Shown here in pieces: positions 1-13,225 of a stretch of DNA of 64,000 nucleotides. The stretch comes from Atrina japonica. Lineage: Eukaryota; Mollusca; Bivalvia; Pterioida; Pinnidae. Numbering within the stretch: the stretch's first letter is position 1; each line of letters opens with the position of its first letter. Made by a program: the position numbers and the translations under genes. Under the pieces are notes generated by a model. It had not been told where the DNA came from and did not search any database. It was given only the letters and a program-made list of their open reading frames with translations. Where the stretch lies: the NCBI GenBank assembly GCA_030159075.1, contig BROG01001209.1, positions 33,486 to 97,485 on the forward strand, given 5' to 3'.

Positions 1-160
1 AATGAGACAAACTAATTAAGAATAAGACATTGACAGTAAGGTTTTGGTCAACATAAAGAACAGAAAGGACAATATGTCCGGAAGGAGTCAGCGTCCCCTG
101 GTAAAATGTATTTATGTAGATATTTTGGTCAACCACAGAAAGGACAATATAAAGTCTTGT
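1..160. repeat. AT-rich flank with a partial direct duplication
   Basis: A phrase reading TTTTGGTCAAC...CAGAAAGGACAATAT occurs at about 42-76 and again at 122-153. Between them, 76-100 is a reverse-orientation scrap of the dispersed repeat A described at 442. No coding potential is seen. Confidence 0.5.
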
Positions 161-239
161 ACAATGTATATGTTATATTTTTAAAAACTTGTGTCACATA
201 TATGGTGTCCATGTAATGCCACATATGCGAGGCCATTTG

Positions 240-405
240 TATACAGTAGACCTCAGTTGATTTGAAACCGATGGAAAGGAAATGAATGCTTCTTTCAAAA
301 TAACTGGGCCATAATGGGAATACACAAATATGACCGGGGAATCAAAATCATTTAAAATAAAGCGTAATTTTAAATTGACATAGTTCAATTTTAGTGGGTT
401 CGTTT
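240..405. repeat. Dispersed repeat H, copy 1
   Basis: It begins with ACAGTAGACCTCAGTTGATT and carries the phrase CTTTCAAAATAACTGGGCCA. Related copies lie at 14737-14912 and about 63452-63690. The ends resemble ACAGTAAAACCT-type termini of small DNA transposons. Boundaries are approximate and the family name is my own label. Confidence 0.45.
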
Positions 406-441
406 TTTTTTACCTTTTCACTGAACTCAAGAGGTTTCCTG

Positions 442-640
442 TAACATTTGCGACGTGTGTGGCATGCTGCCAGAGGGAGGACGCTGACTCCTCCCAGACA
501 CCTGGTCCCTTGCCGTTTGGGAGTTGCAATTGTTCTTCATGTTGAGACCATTTACATATCCAACTTGTATTCTAATGAACTTGAGTTTCGATTATCCATT
601 GGTACGTCTTCATTTTTACTTTCTGTTATTCGTTCCGACA
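442..640 (+). repeat. Dispersed repeat A, fullest copy
   Basis: This is a ~190-bp element running from GCGACGTGTGTGGCATGCTG through GACACCTGGTCCC to ATTGTTCTTCATGTTGAGAC and ending near TCCATTGGTACGTCTTCATT. Other copies are at 1257-1322, 9624-9923, 10616-10757 (reverse), 17985-18071 (reverse) and 20452-20592. The open frame through it (448-657) is a by-product, not a gene. I recall similar phrases in many bivalve genomes; this is not verified by a search. Confidence 0.6.
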
Positions 641-1322
<682 letters not shown>

Positions 1323-1323
1323 T

Positions 1324-1337
1324 ATCTATATATATAT

Positions 1338-1416
<79 letters not shown>
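1324..1416. repeat. (TA)n microsatellite
   Basis: Nearly pure AT dinucleotide repeat. Confidence 0.95.
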
Positions 1417-1417
<1 letters not shown>

Positions 1418-2485
1418 CAGCCTTTTGTGAAATTTGGATAGATTAAGCACATATTTATATTACATTTGTGTCGACTTTATTTTTCCATATTTTGTGAGTA
1501 AATTTAACACATAATCTGTTAATAAATAAAACCAGATAAAACAGACATTTGCAATGAACGATCTCTTTCAATTTTAACACAAGCTGTAAAGTTTTGTTTT
1601 CAGGAAATTCACATTTGCTATTCTTGTTTTTATTTCTGCATTGTTGAACGTATTACATATGGATATAATGTGTTGAAAACGTAAACAAGCTCAGAATAAA
1701 TCTGTGTATTAAGATGATAGAGGCGTGATTAATCAGATAAGAATTTTATTGAGAGGATACAATTCTATCGAGAAGTGTTATTGTGAATTGAGCCTTGCAC
1801 AGGGGAATTTCTTCCAAAATCCATTATATAAACCGATTTTAAAATGTCACATATTTGTGTTTTATTCTGTTAGCGCTTTCGCTTGTAGGCTCTTCAGACA
1901 GAATATTTTTTCTCTTACCTGTCCTGGATTTTTTTCCATTACCCATATATATGAAAAAGTCCCCAGAAAAAAACCCAATTTTACAAACCCAGAGAGTTCA
2001 TTATGTGGGTTCCAGACATAAAATTATAAATTGTTTTTATCTCAAATGCATTAAGTTGTTTTTTTTCCTACAATAAATTGAGTTTCAGCAAACATATGTC
2101 TCACAAGAGCAATGTATGGGGAAGAGTAAAACTGAGAATTTTTGAATTTTTAAAGTTCTGGGAGGCAACTTCCTGGCTTCAACACACTAAATTAAATCTA
2201 ACAATCCTCTATAATAAAGCACATTACTGATTTAACTCCATGTTAAAAGAATTTTAACAGTGTTTAGCCTTCATTTCTTTATGTATAAAAATACTAAATT
2301 CAGGGAAGGTTGTAACTCCCATAAACCCCTCTAGATCTACCACTGCAATGCGTAATGATATAAATACAGTTAATTCAGTGCCATCATAAAACAAAAAGTA
2401 TACACACTATGAAACATAATATCAAAATTATCAAAACAAACCGAAGAATCAAAAACCGTATTCTGAACTAAATCCTTCAACAGCT
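1417..2485. other. AT-rich intergenic stretch
   Basis: There are two overlapping short open frames (1725-2076) without recognisable domains. A phrase CCTGTCCTGGATTTTTTTCC at about 1920 recurs in similar form near 2800 (TCGTCCTGGATTTTTTTCAC), so part of this is repeat-derived. Nothing else is supported. Confidence 0.45.
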
Positions 2486-2574
2486 TTAACCCTTTCACCC
2501 CTGAGTACCTGAGTGGTAGGCTCTGTTCTATTGTTTAAGACAAGTCTATTATGGTCTGTAGGGTTGAAAGGGTT
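2486..2574. repeat. MITE family D, short copy
   Basis: The ends are inverted: TTAACCCTTTCACCCCTGAG at the left and GTAGGGTTGAAAGGGTTTA at the right. It belongs to the short (~90 bp) class of the family whose other copies are at 4324, 11911, 34105, 53662, 55038 and 61841. Confidence 0.5.
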
Positions 2575-2575
2575 T

Positions 2576-4161
2576 AGCAAATATGAAATTGCTAGTTCAG
2601 TAGCTTAATATTTAAGAATAAACATAATTTTATAGCACAATATAATAATTTAATTTACAATTAATGTTAGATATTTTAACAAACTATTTTCAGGAATGTC
2701 GATTTATTTTATTCACCGTTAAAATGTTTCCCAAAAATTGTCCTGCACTTTTTCATCAGATGCATCCTGCCTTTTTAGTTTTATCCACTTGCTCGTCCTG
2801 GATTTTTTTCACTATGAACTCTGGTCCTGCCTTTTTATTTCAAATTTGATCCTAGCCCTCCCCCATAAAAATCAAATGGTTGTTACCTTAGTCTTGATCT
2901 GAATAACGCGGACCGCAGATACAAAACTTGGAAATGGCCCGATCCCTGACCATCCTCATGACGTTTTAAAAGCATGCAATTACTCTATCGTCACTTAGTC
3001 CTTTGCGTTAGAAGTGAAAAACACGGGTTTCCGGTTGATACTTCAAAGATTCACACATGGTTTGCCGCATTAAAGTATCATATTGAAATAATGTCATAGC
3101 ATACGTCAAAATGTGTGGCACTTCATCAGTAGTCGATAGTGTCGCCATCTTGTGGAACAAAGTAAAACAATCGACACATTACAGACAGCTAGTTTGTTCC
3201 AGTCGAGGTCGTCTGCTCCCCAACCCGGCACTTAAAACCCTCGTACTGATTGTTGTTGATGAAAAACTTTACATCTCTCACAAGCACAGCGAGCGACAGT
3301 CTAAATGCTGTCGTAAACGACTGTTAGATAACATTTGGGCCATTAAGCAATAATTTATGATACTTGCCGTCTTGATGGTTGTGTTAGAGGAACTAAAACA
3401 TCCATTTTTATTATTTTTCTGTTTTGTGGTATTGCGGAATGGGCAGTAATTTAATCTATAAAATCAATACAGTTCTACAAAGGCAGCGAAACAACTTCAA
3501 ATATATGTTTGATGTCGCAAATATATTTATATTTGCTTTCTATCGGTTTCGTCTTTGATCTTGTAATCTATGTGTCGCCAACTTTGCTGATTAAAAATAT
3601 TTACCACCGGAAATAAACGTTTGGCTGAAAAAGTCGGAACCAATGATATGACGATATGCAGCCCCTCGATATGAAATAGTCTCTTTAAACTTGTTTATAT
3701 TTTGCATTCTTGGCTGGAAAATAATTAAAAAGTAAGATTTGAAACCACACTCCGTTACAAATTAAAGAAAACAGAGTGAATGGTGTTGAAAAACCGATAT
3801 AACACACAGTGCCTTAGCTTTCGATTTGTTTTACCCTGATTTTGTTAGTATCAGTTTATATTAATCATATTGTTTTTATATTGAAAAACGCCTTTTTCTG
3901 CTGTTTTCTCGATAAATTTGTTTTCATGTTTTTTGTTGATGTACGCCAACCACAACCAGTCAAAAATGAGCCCTGGATGTTAATACCGGCGGAAAAAACG
4001 TGATTACAATGTACCGGATGAATGTAGCCCATCGCAGTTAAAATGGCTAACATCTCCATCTTCGTCAAAATGACAGAAAATCGTTACAATTTGACAATAC
4101 GACTTCATTTAAAGAATCAGCTTCGTTTCATCCACATAACATTCTTGATTAGTTGTGGAAA

Positions 4162-4162
<1 letters not shown>
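2576..4162. other. Intergenic, mostly unrecognised
   Basis: The segment at 2890-3350 is less AT-rich and more complex than its surroundings and contains an 80-codon open frame (3111-3353) with no recognisable domain. I do not call it a gene. The rest is AT-rich and featureless. Confidence 0.4.
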
Positions 4163-4192
<30 letters not shown>

Positions 4193-4232
4193 ATGATGAT
4201 GATGATATTGTTGTTGTTGCTGCTGCTCCTGC
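4163..4232. repeat. (GTT)n-(GAT)n-(GTT)n microsatellite
   Basis: Trinucleotide repeats in three successive blocks. The leucine/methionine-rich frame across it (4043-4312) is an artefact. Confidence 0.9.
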
Positions 4233-4323
4233 TTCATTTACATGTACGTTGCGTTTATTTTGAATATATGTCTGTGTTTCTAGTAGATTGTTCTCAATAT
4301 CTCACTGGTTGAGATATCAAATT

Positions 4324-4537
4324 TAACTCATTAACCCCTGTAGGCACATTAAGACTGACCCATTTCAAAAAATGGTTAAGTCCACTGTCAGACTTCATGA
4401 TAAATAAATCTAATTTTACATCAATTTTAAATGTAAATTTAACTTGTTCACCCCTGAAGTATGATAGTGAATCATACTTATTATCATATTTATTCATTTG
4501 GGCTAGTCAATTTCTAACCACAGGGGTTGATGGGTTG
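4324..4537. repeat. MITE family D, long copy
   Basis: It starts TTTAACTCATTAACCCCTG and ends ACAGGGGTTGATGGGTTG. The interior shares AATGGTTAAGTCCACTGTCA with the copy at 55038-55227. Confidence 0.65.
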
Positions 4538-5509
4538 ATATAGATTTATTGCATTCAATGGTTCATTCTTCTTACAATATCGTCTTATAAATTTCAATGG
4601 TTGTTTATTTCAGACATTGTATACCTAAGCCTGATTTATTGAAGCAGTCACAAGTGTACAAATTATTGAAAATATATTTTGTGGTCAACATTTAAAATGT
4701 TTAACCTTAAAGTTTGAAGTATTTTCTAACAGTGTTCAAATTTTGTTGGTTGGTTTCAATATGTTTTGATATGCTACAGTCAAAATATTTGTTCAATTAT
4801 GGGGAGACTGCATGTTTAATTTGACTGAGGAAAAAACCTAGTTACAATGTAACCTAGAAAAGATCACAGGAAAATAAAACTGGCAAACTTTCTAAAACAA
4901 ATCGGCTTACATTCTACATGTTCTGGTGGTGCTCAAACCTATTCTGAATAGAGGTGGAGCTCCATTCTTCGCAATAAAATGTAAATTAAAATAACATACG
5001 GAGATGAACAGTGAAAGGTGTAAGGCATCGTCGTAAAGTGATATTGATGTGAAATGGACATTTAGTAAATAAAATAGTATGATAAATCAATACAGAAAAA
5101 AATACCCGTCAATACTTTTAGTAAAATTTGAATCCAGGCTTTGATCGGTGAATCCAATGATTATTTGATTCAAATCAAATAGCAAAATTGTAAATTATTT
5201 TAAGAAGTAAGAGTATTCATATATTCTTATAAGAATAGTTTTTATAAATATGTTACTAATACGTGTTCCTACACTGAGAATTTTGGTATTCTAGAATGCA
5301 ACAACAATTTAAAAGGAGTTTAGGAAGCATACACCGATTGGTATTTCAAAACTACTTATAATTGACCTCCATGTCGTTTACAGTCATTGTAACAAATGTA
5401 ATGGCTAAGCTATAAGATTTAATATAAACAAGAATTAAATAAACAAGAAAACGTACACAGGACAACGTACTATTTACGTCATGAAGTTCGATATAAAATT
5501 CAATATTTA
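4538..5509. other. AT-rich intergenic stretch
   Basis: A fragment with GGAAAAAACCTAGTTACAAT near 4830 resembles the interior of repeat H. Otherwise nothing is recognised. Confidence 0.4.
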
Positions 5510-5725
5510 CGGCTGGTGTGACCGGTCAACATGGAGTGCTTACTCCTCCATGGCACCTGATCTCACGTCTGGGTTCCCAGCGCTTCGTTAGTCCAATATT
5601 CACCAAATTTGTATACGTGTCCTGGACATCTTGAAGATTTATACTTTGGTATCTGAGATTTATATATTGTATCCTGGACATCCTGAAGATTTATACTTTG
5701 GTATCTGAGATTTTTATATCTTTCA
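5510..5725 (+). repeat. Dispersed bivalve repeat B, with internal duplication
   Basis: It contains GTGTGACCGGTCAACATGG, TACTCCTCCATGGCACCTGA and ATTCACCAAATTTGTATACG. The closing phrase TCCTGGACATCYTGAAGATT...GGTATCTGAGATTT is present twice in tandem (about 5630 and 5673). Other copies occur at 6530 (reverse), 10762, 12176, 12285, 17268, 23424, 51955, 60844, 60978 and 61325. Confidence 0.65.
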
Positions 5726-5734
5726 TATCCTGTT

Positions 5735-6097
5735 GCCATTAGCAGTGTTTACCCCAACAAATTATTTTAATGTTTTCTACTTTTACTACTTGAACTTGAT
5801 GTACAATAACAAATAAGAGCTATACACAGACATAAAAATCTTATATTCCTATATATTTTGTGAAAATAAGGTCAGGTCAAGTGCGCTATTCATATACAAA
5901 TAGTAAGGCTGAGTATTTCAATTGCAAGTGAAAAAGTGAAAAACCCGGGTTTTCTAAAGCTAATTTCACAAAATATATGGGAATTTAGGAATTTTTGTGC
6001 CTGTCATATCTCTTTTTTGTTATTGTATATCACTGTAAGTAGGAAAAAAGGGAAATTCTTTTTTGACAAAAAAAAACCACAGCTAATGCCTCTTTAA
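5735..6097. repeat. MITE family C, copy 1
   Basis: The left end has CCATTAGCAGTGTTTACC and the right end has CCACAGCTAATGCCTCTTTA, an imperfect inverted pair. The interior shares AAATAAGAGCTATACACAG and AAGGTCAGGTC with copies at 8385, 12495, 21679 and 62890. Confidence 0.7.
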
Positions 6098-6417
6098 ACA
6101 AATGCAGGAAAATGTCACAAACAAATAATTTTCTATTAAACTCACGTATTCCATAACTGTGTCATTTTGTGATGTCGAAATTGCAAATATGTCAATATTA
6201 TTCACCCCAAAATTAATAGGTCTTTTATGAATATAAAAAAAAATCTCAGATACGTGTGTATGATCAGTCTTTAGGGCCTTTGAGAAAAAGGATTTTTGAT
6301 AAAAATCTGAATCAAAAATGGACAAACTTTAAACCCCTTTCAATCATTTTATTTTCTCTTTGCCTTGTGTTTTTAGTAAACCCTTCCCTGTCGACCATTA
6401 TCACTCACCCGTCTATT

Positions 6418-6655
6418 GAGATATAAAAAAAAAGTCTCAGATACTAAAGGGTGAAATCTTTAGGATGACCAGGATGAGGTTTATTGTTATTACATCAACT
6501 TTCAACAGCATTAATTCCTAATGAATATAAAAATCTCAGATACCAAAGTATAAATCAATAGGATGTCCAGGACATAGATACAAATCCGGTAAAAATGGAC
6601 AAACACGGACCTCTGGAAACCAAGAGGTGGGATCAGGTGCCATGGACAGAGCTGT
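6418..6655 (-). repeat. Dispersed repeat B, two reverse pieces
   Basis: A degenerate piece (6418-6480) is followed by a better one (6530-6655) reading CAGATACCAAAGTATAAATC...AAACACGGACCTCTGG...GATCAGGTGCCATGGACAGA, the reverse complement of the element at 5510. Confidence 0.6.
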
Positions 6656-7049
6656 GTATCATAACTCAAAAGTGTATAACGGTAAATGTAAGCGTATCAT
6701 CATGTATCACGATATATCATATTGTTAGGAATATCCGGCGTAACATTGGAAATAATAGTGTGAAACACAGAAACAGTGAATGTAGGACTACTAATTACTC
6801 ATCACATATTGTGCATTAGTAACATATTTTAAGCAAAATAGATAATTTATTGATATAGAGCTTAAGATGACACCGACAGATACTGATATACTAAGAAAGG
6901 AGCCAACTTTTTTTTCAAAAGTATTTTTTATCAAAATAATATCACAATATATCGTCTTATCGATATATTGTTACAAAACTACTAATAAAGTATATAATAC
7001 TGCATTTGTCATATTATATAAAGATATATGGGCATATATAATATATATC

Positions 7050-7105
<56 letters not shown>

Positions 7106-8384
7106 CATACCGACTGCAATTCCCTTCATTGCAAGTATATAGAGCGATATATTGTATATTCCAGTAAATGCAATCGCATGCGCCGAGTATTAACCGCTTT
7201 ACTTTTCAGCGTAATAATACATGAACGAATCAATAAAGAATAGAATATTACATGTTTATTTCTTATATATTTAATCTTAAAAGCCATACATTAGGCCTAC
7301 CACAAAACAAATAAAAATCACAGAAAAAAATCGGAAACACGAGAATACATCTGTAGCACATTGTACAGCCTACAGGCCCATATCGCGATATATCTAGGTC
7401 ATGTTATGACCGAAACCACAGACCACCGCCTGCCACAGATGTGAAAGTATGCTTCATAGTTACAACAGAAAAAAAGAGAGTAAGGCCTAGTGCAACTTTG
7501 TCAAGCATCTCTTGATAAACAAGTCGATTTGTTTGCCTTCACTGGATATTTCTATCAGAAACAATTCGTCACCCGCATCGTGTGAAATCAGGTCGTGTGA
7601 AATAGGCCTACTTACGTTGGTTACGTACCAATCAGTCATCGTGGTTCCCAGCTGCTTGGTAAAAAATGTCAAATAAAATGGCTACTTTCAGTTGTCATGA
7701 ATGAATATTAGCTGTCTCACTTCTTGTAAGTCACACTCAAATTTCTCTATAGTATATCCCATTAATAAAATATCAGAATTCAAACGCAAATTCATTGTAA
7801 ATAAATTATACAGCATACTCATGGGCGCGGCCATTTGCATTTTCAATTCTCTTCTGACACGAATAATCTACAATAACCTTCCGGACTCTTACCAAAATTT
7901 TCATATCACGAGTTTATTTCAAAAATTACTTGAAAAAGAAAATAAACTGACTCCATTATATCAAGGAAATTTTCCGTCTCACACAGCTGTTTAGTTGTTA
8001 CTCATATGAAAAAAACTCCTATGAAAAATAAAATAGAAAATTTCGTAACCACCTTAATTCCATATAGTATATTCGTGCTGCACAAAATTTTTTTTCCAAG
8101 GGCCACTGCACTTACTCGTCTCAAAAAATGAAAAACAATCCTTAATATATATATTAACTGTTATCCTGTCTTAAATGTAAGATACTCCTACCGCAAAATA
8201 ATGCCAATTAGTTAATAGAATGAATTTCGAAATAAAATAAAATGAATAACTTACAGATTAAGAAATCCTTGAGGTGTAAGAAAATGGTAATACTATAATA
8301 GTTTGCAAATAAACAATACCGGATTTGAATTCTTTCATTTTTTGGACTGCATGTGCCCTCGAGGTCATAAATGCAATGGCTTTA
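6656..8384. other. AT-rich intergenic stretch
   Basis: The only structure seen is the TA tract listed separately. Short open frames at 7487-7672 and 7701-7994 show no recognisable domain. Confidence 0.4.
7054..7103. repeat. (TA)n microsatellite
   Basis: About 50 nt of pure AT dinucleotides. Confidence 0.95.
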
Positions 8385-8744
8385 CGGTCTAAAAAAATTT
8401 TTTATGTGCACTTTTGCTACTTGTACTTGATGCACAATAATAAAAAAGAGCTGTACACAGTTATAAAAAAATATATATTCCTATTCATTTTGAAAATAAG
8501 GTCAGGTCCAGTGTGGTATGCATATGCAAATAGTAAGGCTGAATTAATCAATTGCAAGTGAATAATTGCCAAACTCGGTTTCTCAAGCAATTTTCCCAAA
8601 ATACAATGTATTATTTAATAATTTTAATGCTTATGTTTATCTCTTTTCTGTTGTTGTTGTTGTTGTTGTTGTATATGAATCTAAGAATCTGAGTAAAAAG
8701 ATAAAGAATTTTTGAAAAAAACCCACAGCTAATGTCCCTTTAAA
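8385..8744. repeat. MITE family C, copy 2
   Basis: The interior matches the family (TACTTGTACTTGATGCACAATA, AAGGTCAGGTCCAGTGTGG), and the right end is CCACAGCTAATGTCCCTTTA. The left inverted end is eroded. A (TTG)n tract has expanded inside at 8650-8671. Confidence 0.65.
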
Positions 8745-8828
8745 CAAAGAGTTTTCGTGAATCTGTGTATTACTTTTAAAACTCAACATGAAAGAAAAAT
8801 ATTCTTTTTTATTAATTTTGATAATAAT

Positions 8829-9282
8829 ACAGTCAAAACTCGGTTGGGATCGGTAATCTCGGTTTCCTTCTAGATCTTACTAAAAATACCTGATAACTCG
8901 AGATTGGAAAAGTCGAAAAAAAAAAACGCTAATGTCAATGTTAAAACATGGTGCCGGTGCGTAATTTCAATGTAAAAGTGACCAGTTATTTCAAAATTAA
9001 AATTGTTTACATCTTCATTAAATTATCATGTGATGATATGACTAGTGCTAAACAATTATGCCTTCTGTATCGTTTTGACTACATACATTGAATAAAAATC
9101 TTCACTAAAAATTCCGGTTTACATACGATTTACATCCAGGCCCTCAAGTATTCTTGCAATTACCGAGATACTCACGACATGAATCAGAATTCTATTTACA
9201 GACAGACCTTTTTAACATGAGGACCCATTTATTTCGATTTTTGCTTGGTCCCGACGACTTCGAGGTAAATAGGTTTGACTGT
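8829..9282. repeat. MITE with ACAGTCAAAMCT termini
   Basis: The left end is ACAGTCAAAACTCGGTTGGG; the right end reads AATAGGTTTGACTGT, an inverted copy of the left 12 bases. It is flanked by TA on both sides, as expected for a mariner-like target duplication. There is no coding capacity. The superfamily assignment is an inference. Confidence 0.55.
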
Positions 9283-9623
9283 AATATATAATATTTCACA
9301 TAGTGGACAGAAGTGGAGCCTCATTAAGAGAATATAGTGTTGTTAATTATACATGCTGAAAGTATGATATCAATAGGAATTTAGAAGATTGACAGGGTAA
9401 TTGTAGAGCAAAACGTATTTGTCTAGTTAAAATAGTTCGTTATTTTCTTATATTTTCAAATGATGTTCCAAACTTTTTAACCATAACATGTAAACTAAAT
9501 GACCATAACAATTTTAGAAAATGATACCTAAATATTCATTGTTTTTCATATTTTTCTATCTATTTTTTATAAAACTGATAATTGAATTACATATGCCGTA
9601 AGTTACAATTCATCCTCACCTCA

Positions 9624-9923
9624 TGTGCGACGGGTGTGGCATGGTAACAGTGGACGCCGACTCCTTCCGGACACCTGGCCCCATCCCGTTTGGAATTCGC
9701 AAATCTTGAGACCATTTCTTTTATATACATTGTTAACAATGTTATAATACTCAAGACGATCGTTTTTGTCAGTTTGACTGCATTAGCTGAGCTCCAATTT
9801 GAAAGAAAAAATGCTTATTTTCTAAAAAACAAAAAAATAATAAGTCTAAATGTATATTCAATTTGTCGTATTCTAATGGACTTGGGATTTTGATTATCCA
9901 TTGGTACTTTTTACATTTTACTT
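9624..9923 (+). repeat. Dispersed repeat A, copy interrupted by another repeat
   Basis: The first half (GTGCGACGGGTGTGGCATGG to CTTGAGACCATTTC) and the last half (TTGTCGTATTCTAATGGACT to CATTGGTACTTTTTAC) of repeat A are separated by about 140 bp. That spacer holds a fragment with CTCAAGACGATCGTTTTTGT, the GF repeat end at 9735-9800, so it is a nested insertion. Confidence 0.6.
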
Positions 9924-10615
9924 AGCACAGAATTCAATTTTTGATAATGTCTGGTGAGTGTCGATCATGTGATATATAAATATGTAGTGGTTGACCTTCT
10001 ATTGTATACAAGTCTTCTGATGTTATTTTTAGAAACATTTTACTATCAAATCTTCTAAAGGTTTTAGATTATTACACGTATTTATGTTAGTGAGATTATT
10101 ACTTTCAAAATTCCAATGTTATTGATTTATAATTATTTTAACAGACTTTATGTAAAATAATAACAGCATCGACTTTTAAAATACCCCAAAATTAAAGGTC
10201 TTCAATTCGCCATTGTTTCATGGTTTTCTCTTCGATATAAATCTTTATGAACTTCGTGTGTCGTAAAATTTTCGGGTCCAATGCAAAACATATTATCATA
10301 TTTTATACTTCTCAGATTTTATATTTTCCAGTTAATAGAAACGTCCTATAAATCCGTCATGTTTAAATTAGAAATACATTATATATGAATTTATATGAAT
10401 TATATTTTAGATCAAAGGTGTGAGTGCATTAAGTTGGACACGCCCATCATAAAAAGGGCTATGTTTGACATTGCTTCTGTTCTTAAGATGATCACATTAC
10501 CTATCTATGTTTTTTCTCATAAGTTACAAACTCATATGGGGGATTTGTCGTTGAAGCTTTTTACGCACAACATGCATACTTATCGAATCTAGGAATGATA
10601 ATATGTTTGTTGCGT
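9924..10615. other. AT-rich intergenic stretch
   Basis: Nothing recognised. Confidence 0.45.
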
Positions 10616-10880
10616 AAGTTAAAATGAAGAAGTACCAATGGATAATCGAAACTACAAGATCATTAAAATACGACAAATATGATATATAAATGGTCTCAAC
10701 ATGAAGAACAATTGCAAATCCTACACGGGATAGCCCCAGGTGTCCGGAAGGATATACACTTTGAATGTGGACTCACGGCGGGTTTGACCGGTCATCAGAG
10801 GATCCTAATTCCTCTATGGCACCTTATGCTACCTCTGGATTGTTAGGGCTCCGTGTTTTTCCAATGCTCACCAGAGTAGT
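10616..10880. repeat. Repeat A (reverse) joined to repeat B (forward)
   Basis: 10616-10757 is a reverse copy of repeat A (GAAGAAGTACCAATGGATAA ... CAGGTGTCCGGAAGGA). It is followed at once by repeat B (TGTGGACTCACGGCGGGTTT, CTCTATGGCACCTTATGC). The adjacency suggests one element inserted beside the other or a composite unit. Confidence 0.6.
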
Positions 10881-11910
10881 ATAATGTCTTTGAAACCACA
10901 TTACGATGAATTGGTATGCGACTTTTATACTTCTTTTACATATAATTACCTTTATGACATTGCAATAGTCGACACAGAAAACTTACTTTTTTACTAAACA
11001 CATCATCAATACTAGAGCCAGGACATGACAGTGATAGGAATACTTTAATACTTCAAAACAACAGATTTGAAAATTGATTTTCCTAGATCTTTATTGGTTA
11101 AAATGTCATTATATATCATAAGTTAACGATATACCTAAGAATTTATCAATGTCATGAGGGCACGAAAACACTAGCCAATCACCGACCCTTGACCCATGCA
11201 AATTGGCAGGAAAACCGGCCGACAAGAAACTCTATTGGATTTTACATTAAGAATATTTTATAAATAATTATATATTTCCTATTTCAAACTGCTTCCATTG
11301 TATATTGAACTTTAAAAAGAATTTCGTATTTTACTGTTTTAAAAAGTTTTCATTACTGATGTTTATTTCAAAACTTGCATGTGAAATCAATACTGTACTC
11401 TAAGCATTAATTTATTTTCAAACCACGTGGTAAAAAAAGGCAATCCCCTTGAGAAAAAAAAAACATGCGTGTCCGTAGTTTGAATATTGGTTACCAAGGA
11501 TAAAAAATATTGGAAAAATAGGAACGATAACTTATAACAAAGCATGGAGACTGCTCAATTGAAGAATCATCTCAGAAGTCAATATGAATTTGTGTGTTGG
11601 TTTCAAGTGCCAAAATTTGAGACATTTGAAAGAAATTATATGTAACTTGCATTGTATATATTAAAATGCCAACCTTACCAAAGAAAAACAAATGCACATA
11701 CCTTCTAGATTATAGTTTTACCTGGTTCTAATGATTTTAGAAGTAAAATTATATGATCACTTTGTATCTCTATTGCTACCGACCTAATGACTTATACACC
11801 CTACGCTATCTGATATGTATGTCACCCGGTTATACAGAGGTTTATAATGTATCTTGTTGTTCCATCAGCTGTGCATTTGCCCACGTAATCTCAACTGAAA
11901 TTTTGTTACA
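10881..11910. other. AT-rich intergenic stretch
   Basis: Nothing recognised. Confidence 0.45.
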
Positions 11911-12002
11911 TTAACTTATTCATCCCTATAGACACATTTGGGCCAGCCTAACTCATTGATTTACAGAAGAGTCTATTGTTTTTCAGGGGTTGATGAGTTA
12001 AT
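11911..12002. repeat. MITE family D, short copy
   Basis: TTAACTTATTCATCCCTATA at the left and TCAGGGGTTGATGAGTTAA at the right form the inverted ends. The interior TTTACAGAAGAGTCTATTGT matches the copy at 53662. Confidence 0.65.
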
Positions 12003-12175
12003 TAAATATATATTTTAAATGAAACAAAAAATATTTATACAGTTAATTAATGTATCAATGGTTAAGTATATAAACAACGCAAAGAAACTCAAAACCGGAT
12101 AAAACATAGATTTGATTTTTATGGATGGATGGATATCTATAGGTAGGATGGATTAATCTGTCATGAATACAAAAA

Positions 12176-12335
12176 ATATTCAGAGACCAAAGTATAAATC
12201 TTGAGGATGTCCAGAATGTAGATAAATATCTGGTAAAAATGGACAAAATAAAATAATGAATCCTTTATTTTAATTCAATTTTGACATCCGGGACATCTTG
12301 AGGATTTATTCTTTGGTATCTGAGATTTTCATATT
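12176..12335. repeat. Two inverted pieces of repeat B
   Basis: 12176-12250 reads ACCAAAGTATAAATCTTGAG (reverse) and 12285-12335 reads GACATCTTGAGGATTTATTC (forward), giving a head-to-head pair with a ~35-bp spacer. Confidence 0.5.
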
Positions 12336-12494
12336 TTAAACACAAGATTACAAGTTTATTGTTACTGATAAAATATTGATAGATTTAACAATGAAATAAT
12401 TTTTTAATCAGTGGATGTAAGTTTTGGTACCTTTAAGGTTCCGTTTCATATTTTGGGGTCAAATTCTGATTTTGCTTAAATTTTTGGCTTTAAC

Positions 12495-12911
12495 TTAAAG
12501 GGACATAAACTGTGTTTACATAATTAAAAGAAACTTTGTTTTTTTATCTATTTTTTCAACTTGTACTTGATGTACAATAAAAAAAATAAGAGCTATACAG
12601 ACATTTAAGAATATTATATACTTATACATTTAAGAATATTATATACCTATATATTTTGTTAAACGGGTGAGGTCCAATGTGGTATGTATAATTATACAAA
12701 AGGTAAGGTTGAATTAATCAATTGCAAGTGAAAAACTACCAAACTGGATTTCTCGAGCAATTTTCACGAAATATATAGGAATTTAAGAATTTTTATGCCT
12801 GTGAATATCTTTTTTTTTCTTTTTTTTTTTTGGTTATTGTATATCAATCTAAGCAGTAAAATAGTAAAGAAATAATGTTGAAAAAAAAAATTATCAGCTA
12901 ATGCCCATTTA
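12495..12911. repeat. MITE family C, copy 3
   Basis: TTAAAGGGACATAAACTGTG at the left and TCAGCTAATGCCCATTTAA at the right. It is longer than the other copies because of a short internal duplication of ATTTAAGAATATTATATAC near 12605-12650 and a poly-T tract near 12810. Confidence 0.7.
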
Positions 12912-12999
12912 AAAAGTTGAACATAATTCATTGACACCGACTTACAACAATATCATTTGTAATTTTTCTACCTGTGTTTTATACATAAACAAACAACAA

Positions 13000-13225
13000 G
13001 TCATTTATTTTGGTGGATCGACGGTATACATAATCCCAGTGCCTGGTATTTTGGTTCCAGCCGATTATCTTATACTAAAGTTATATTTTGTTCAGAATAC
13101 AGATAGCAACATTTAAATTCTAAATTTCTCAAAAGCTAAGATATTCATCTTTACAGTGGGCACTTTTTGGACGGATTTTGCATACATTAAGATTTATAAT
13201 TTGGCATTGTATGGTGCTATTTTTT
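13000..13225 (+). repeat. Composite repeat GF, copy lacking one end
   Basis: Contains TATACATAATCCCAGTGCCT, GGTTCCAGCCGATTATCTTA and TCTCAAAAGCTAAGATATTC. The same order is found at 52678-52990 and, reversed, at 59520-59766. Confidence 0.55.
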
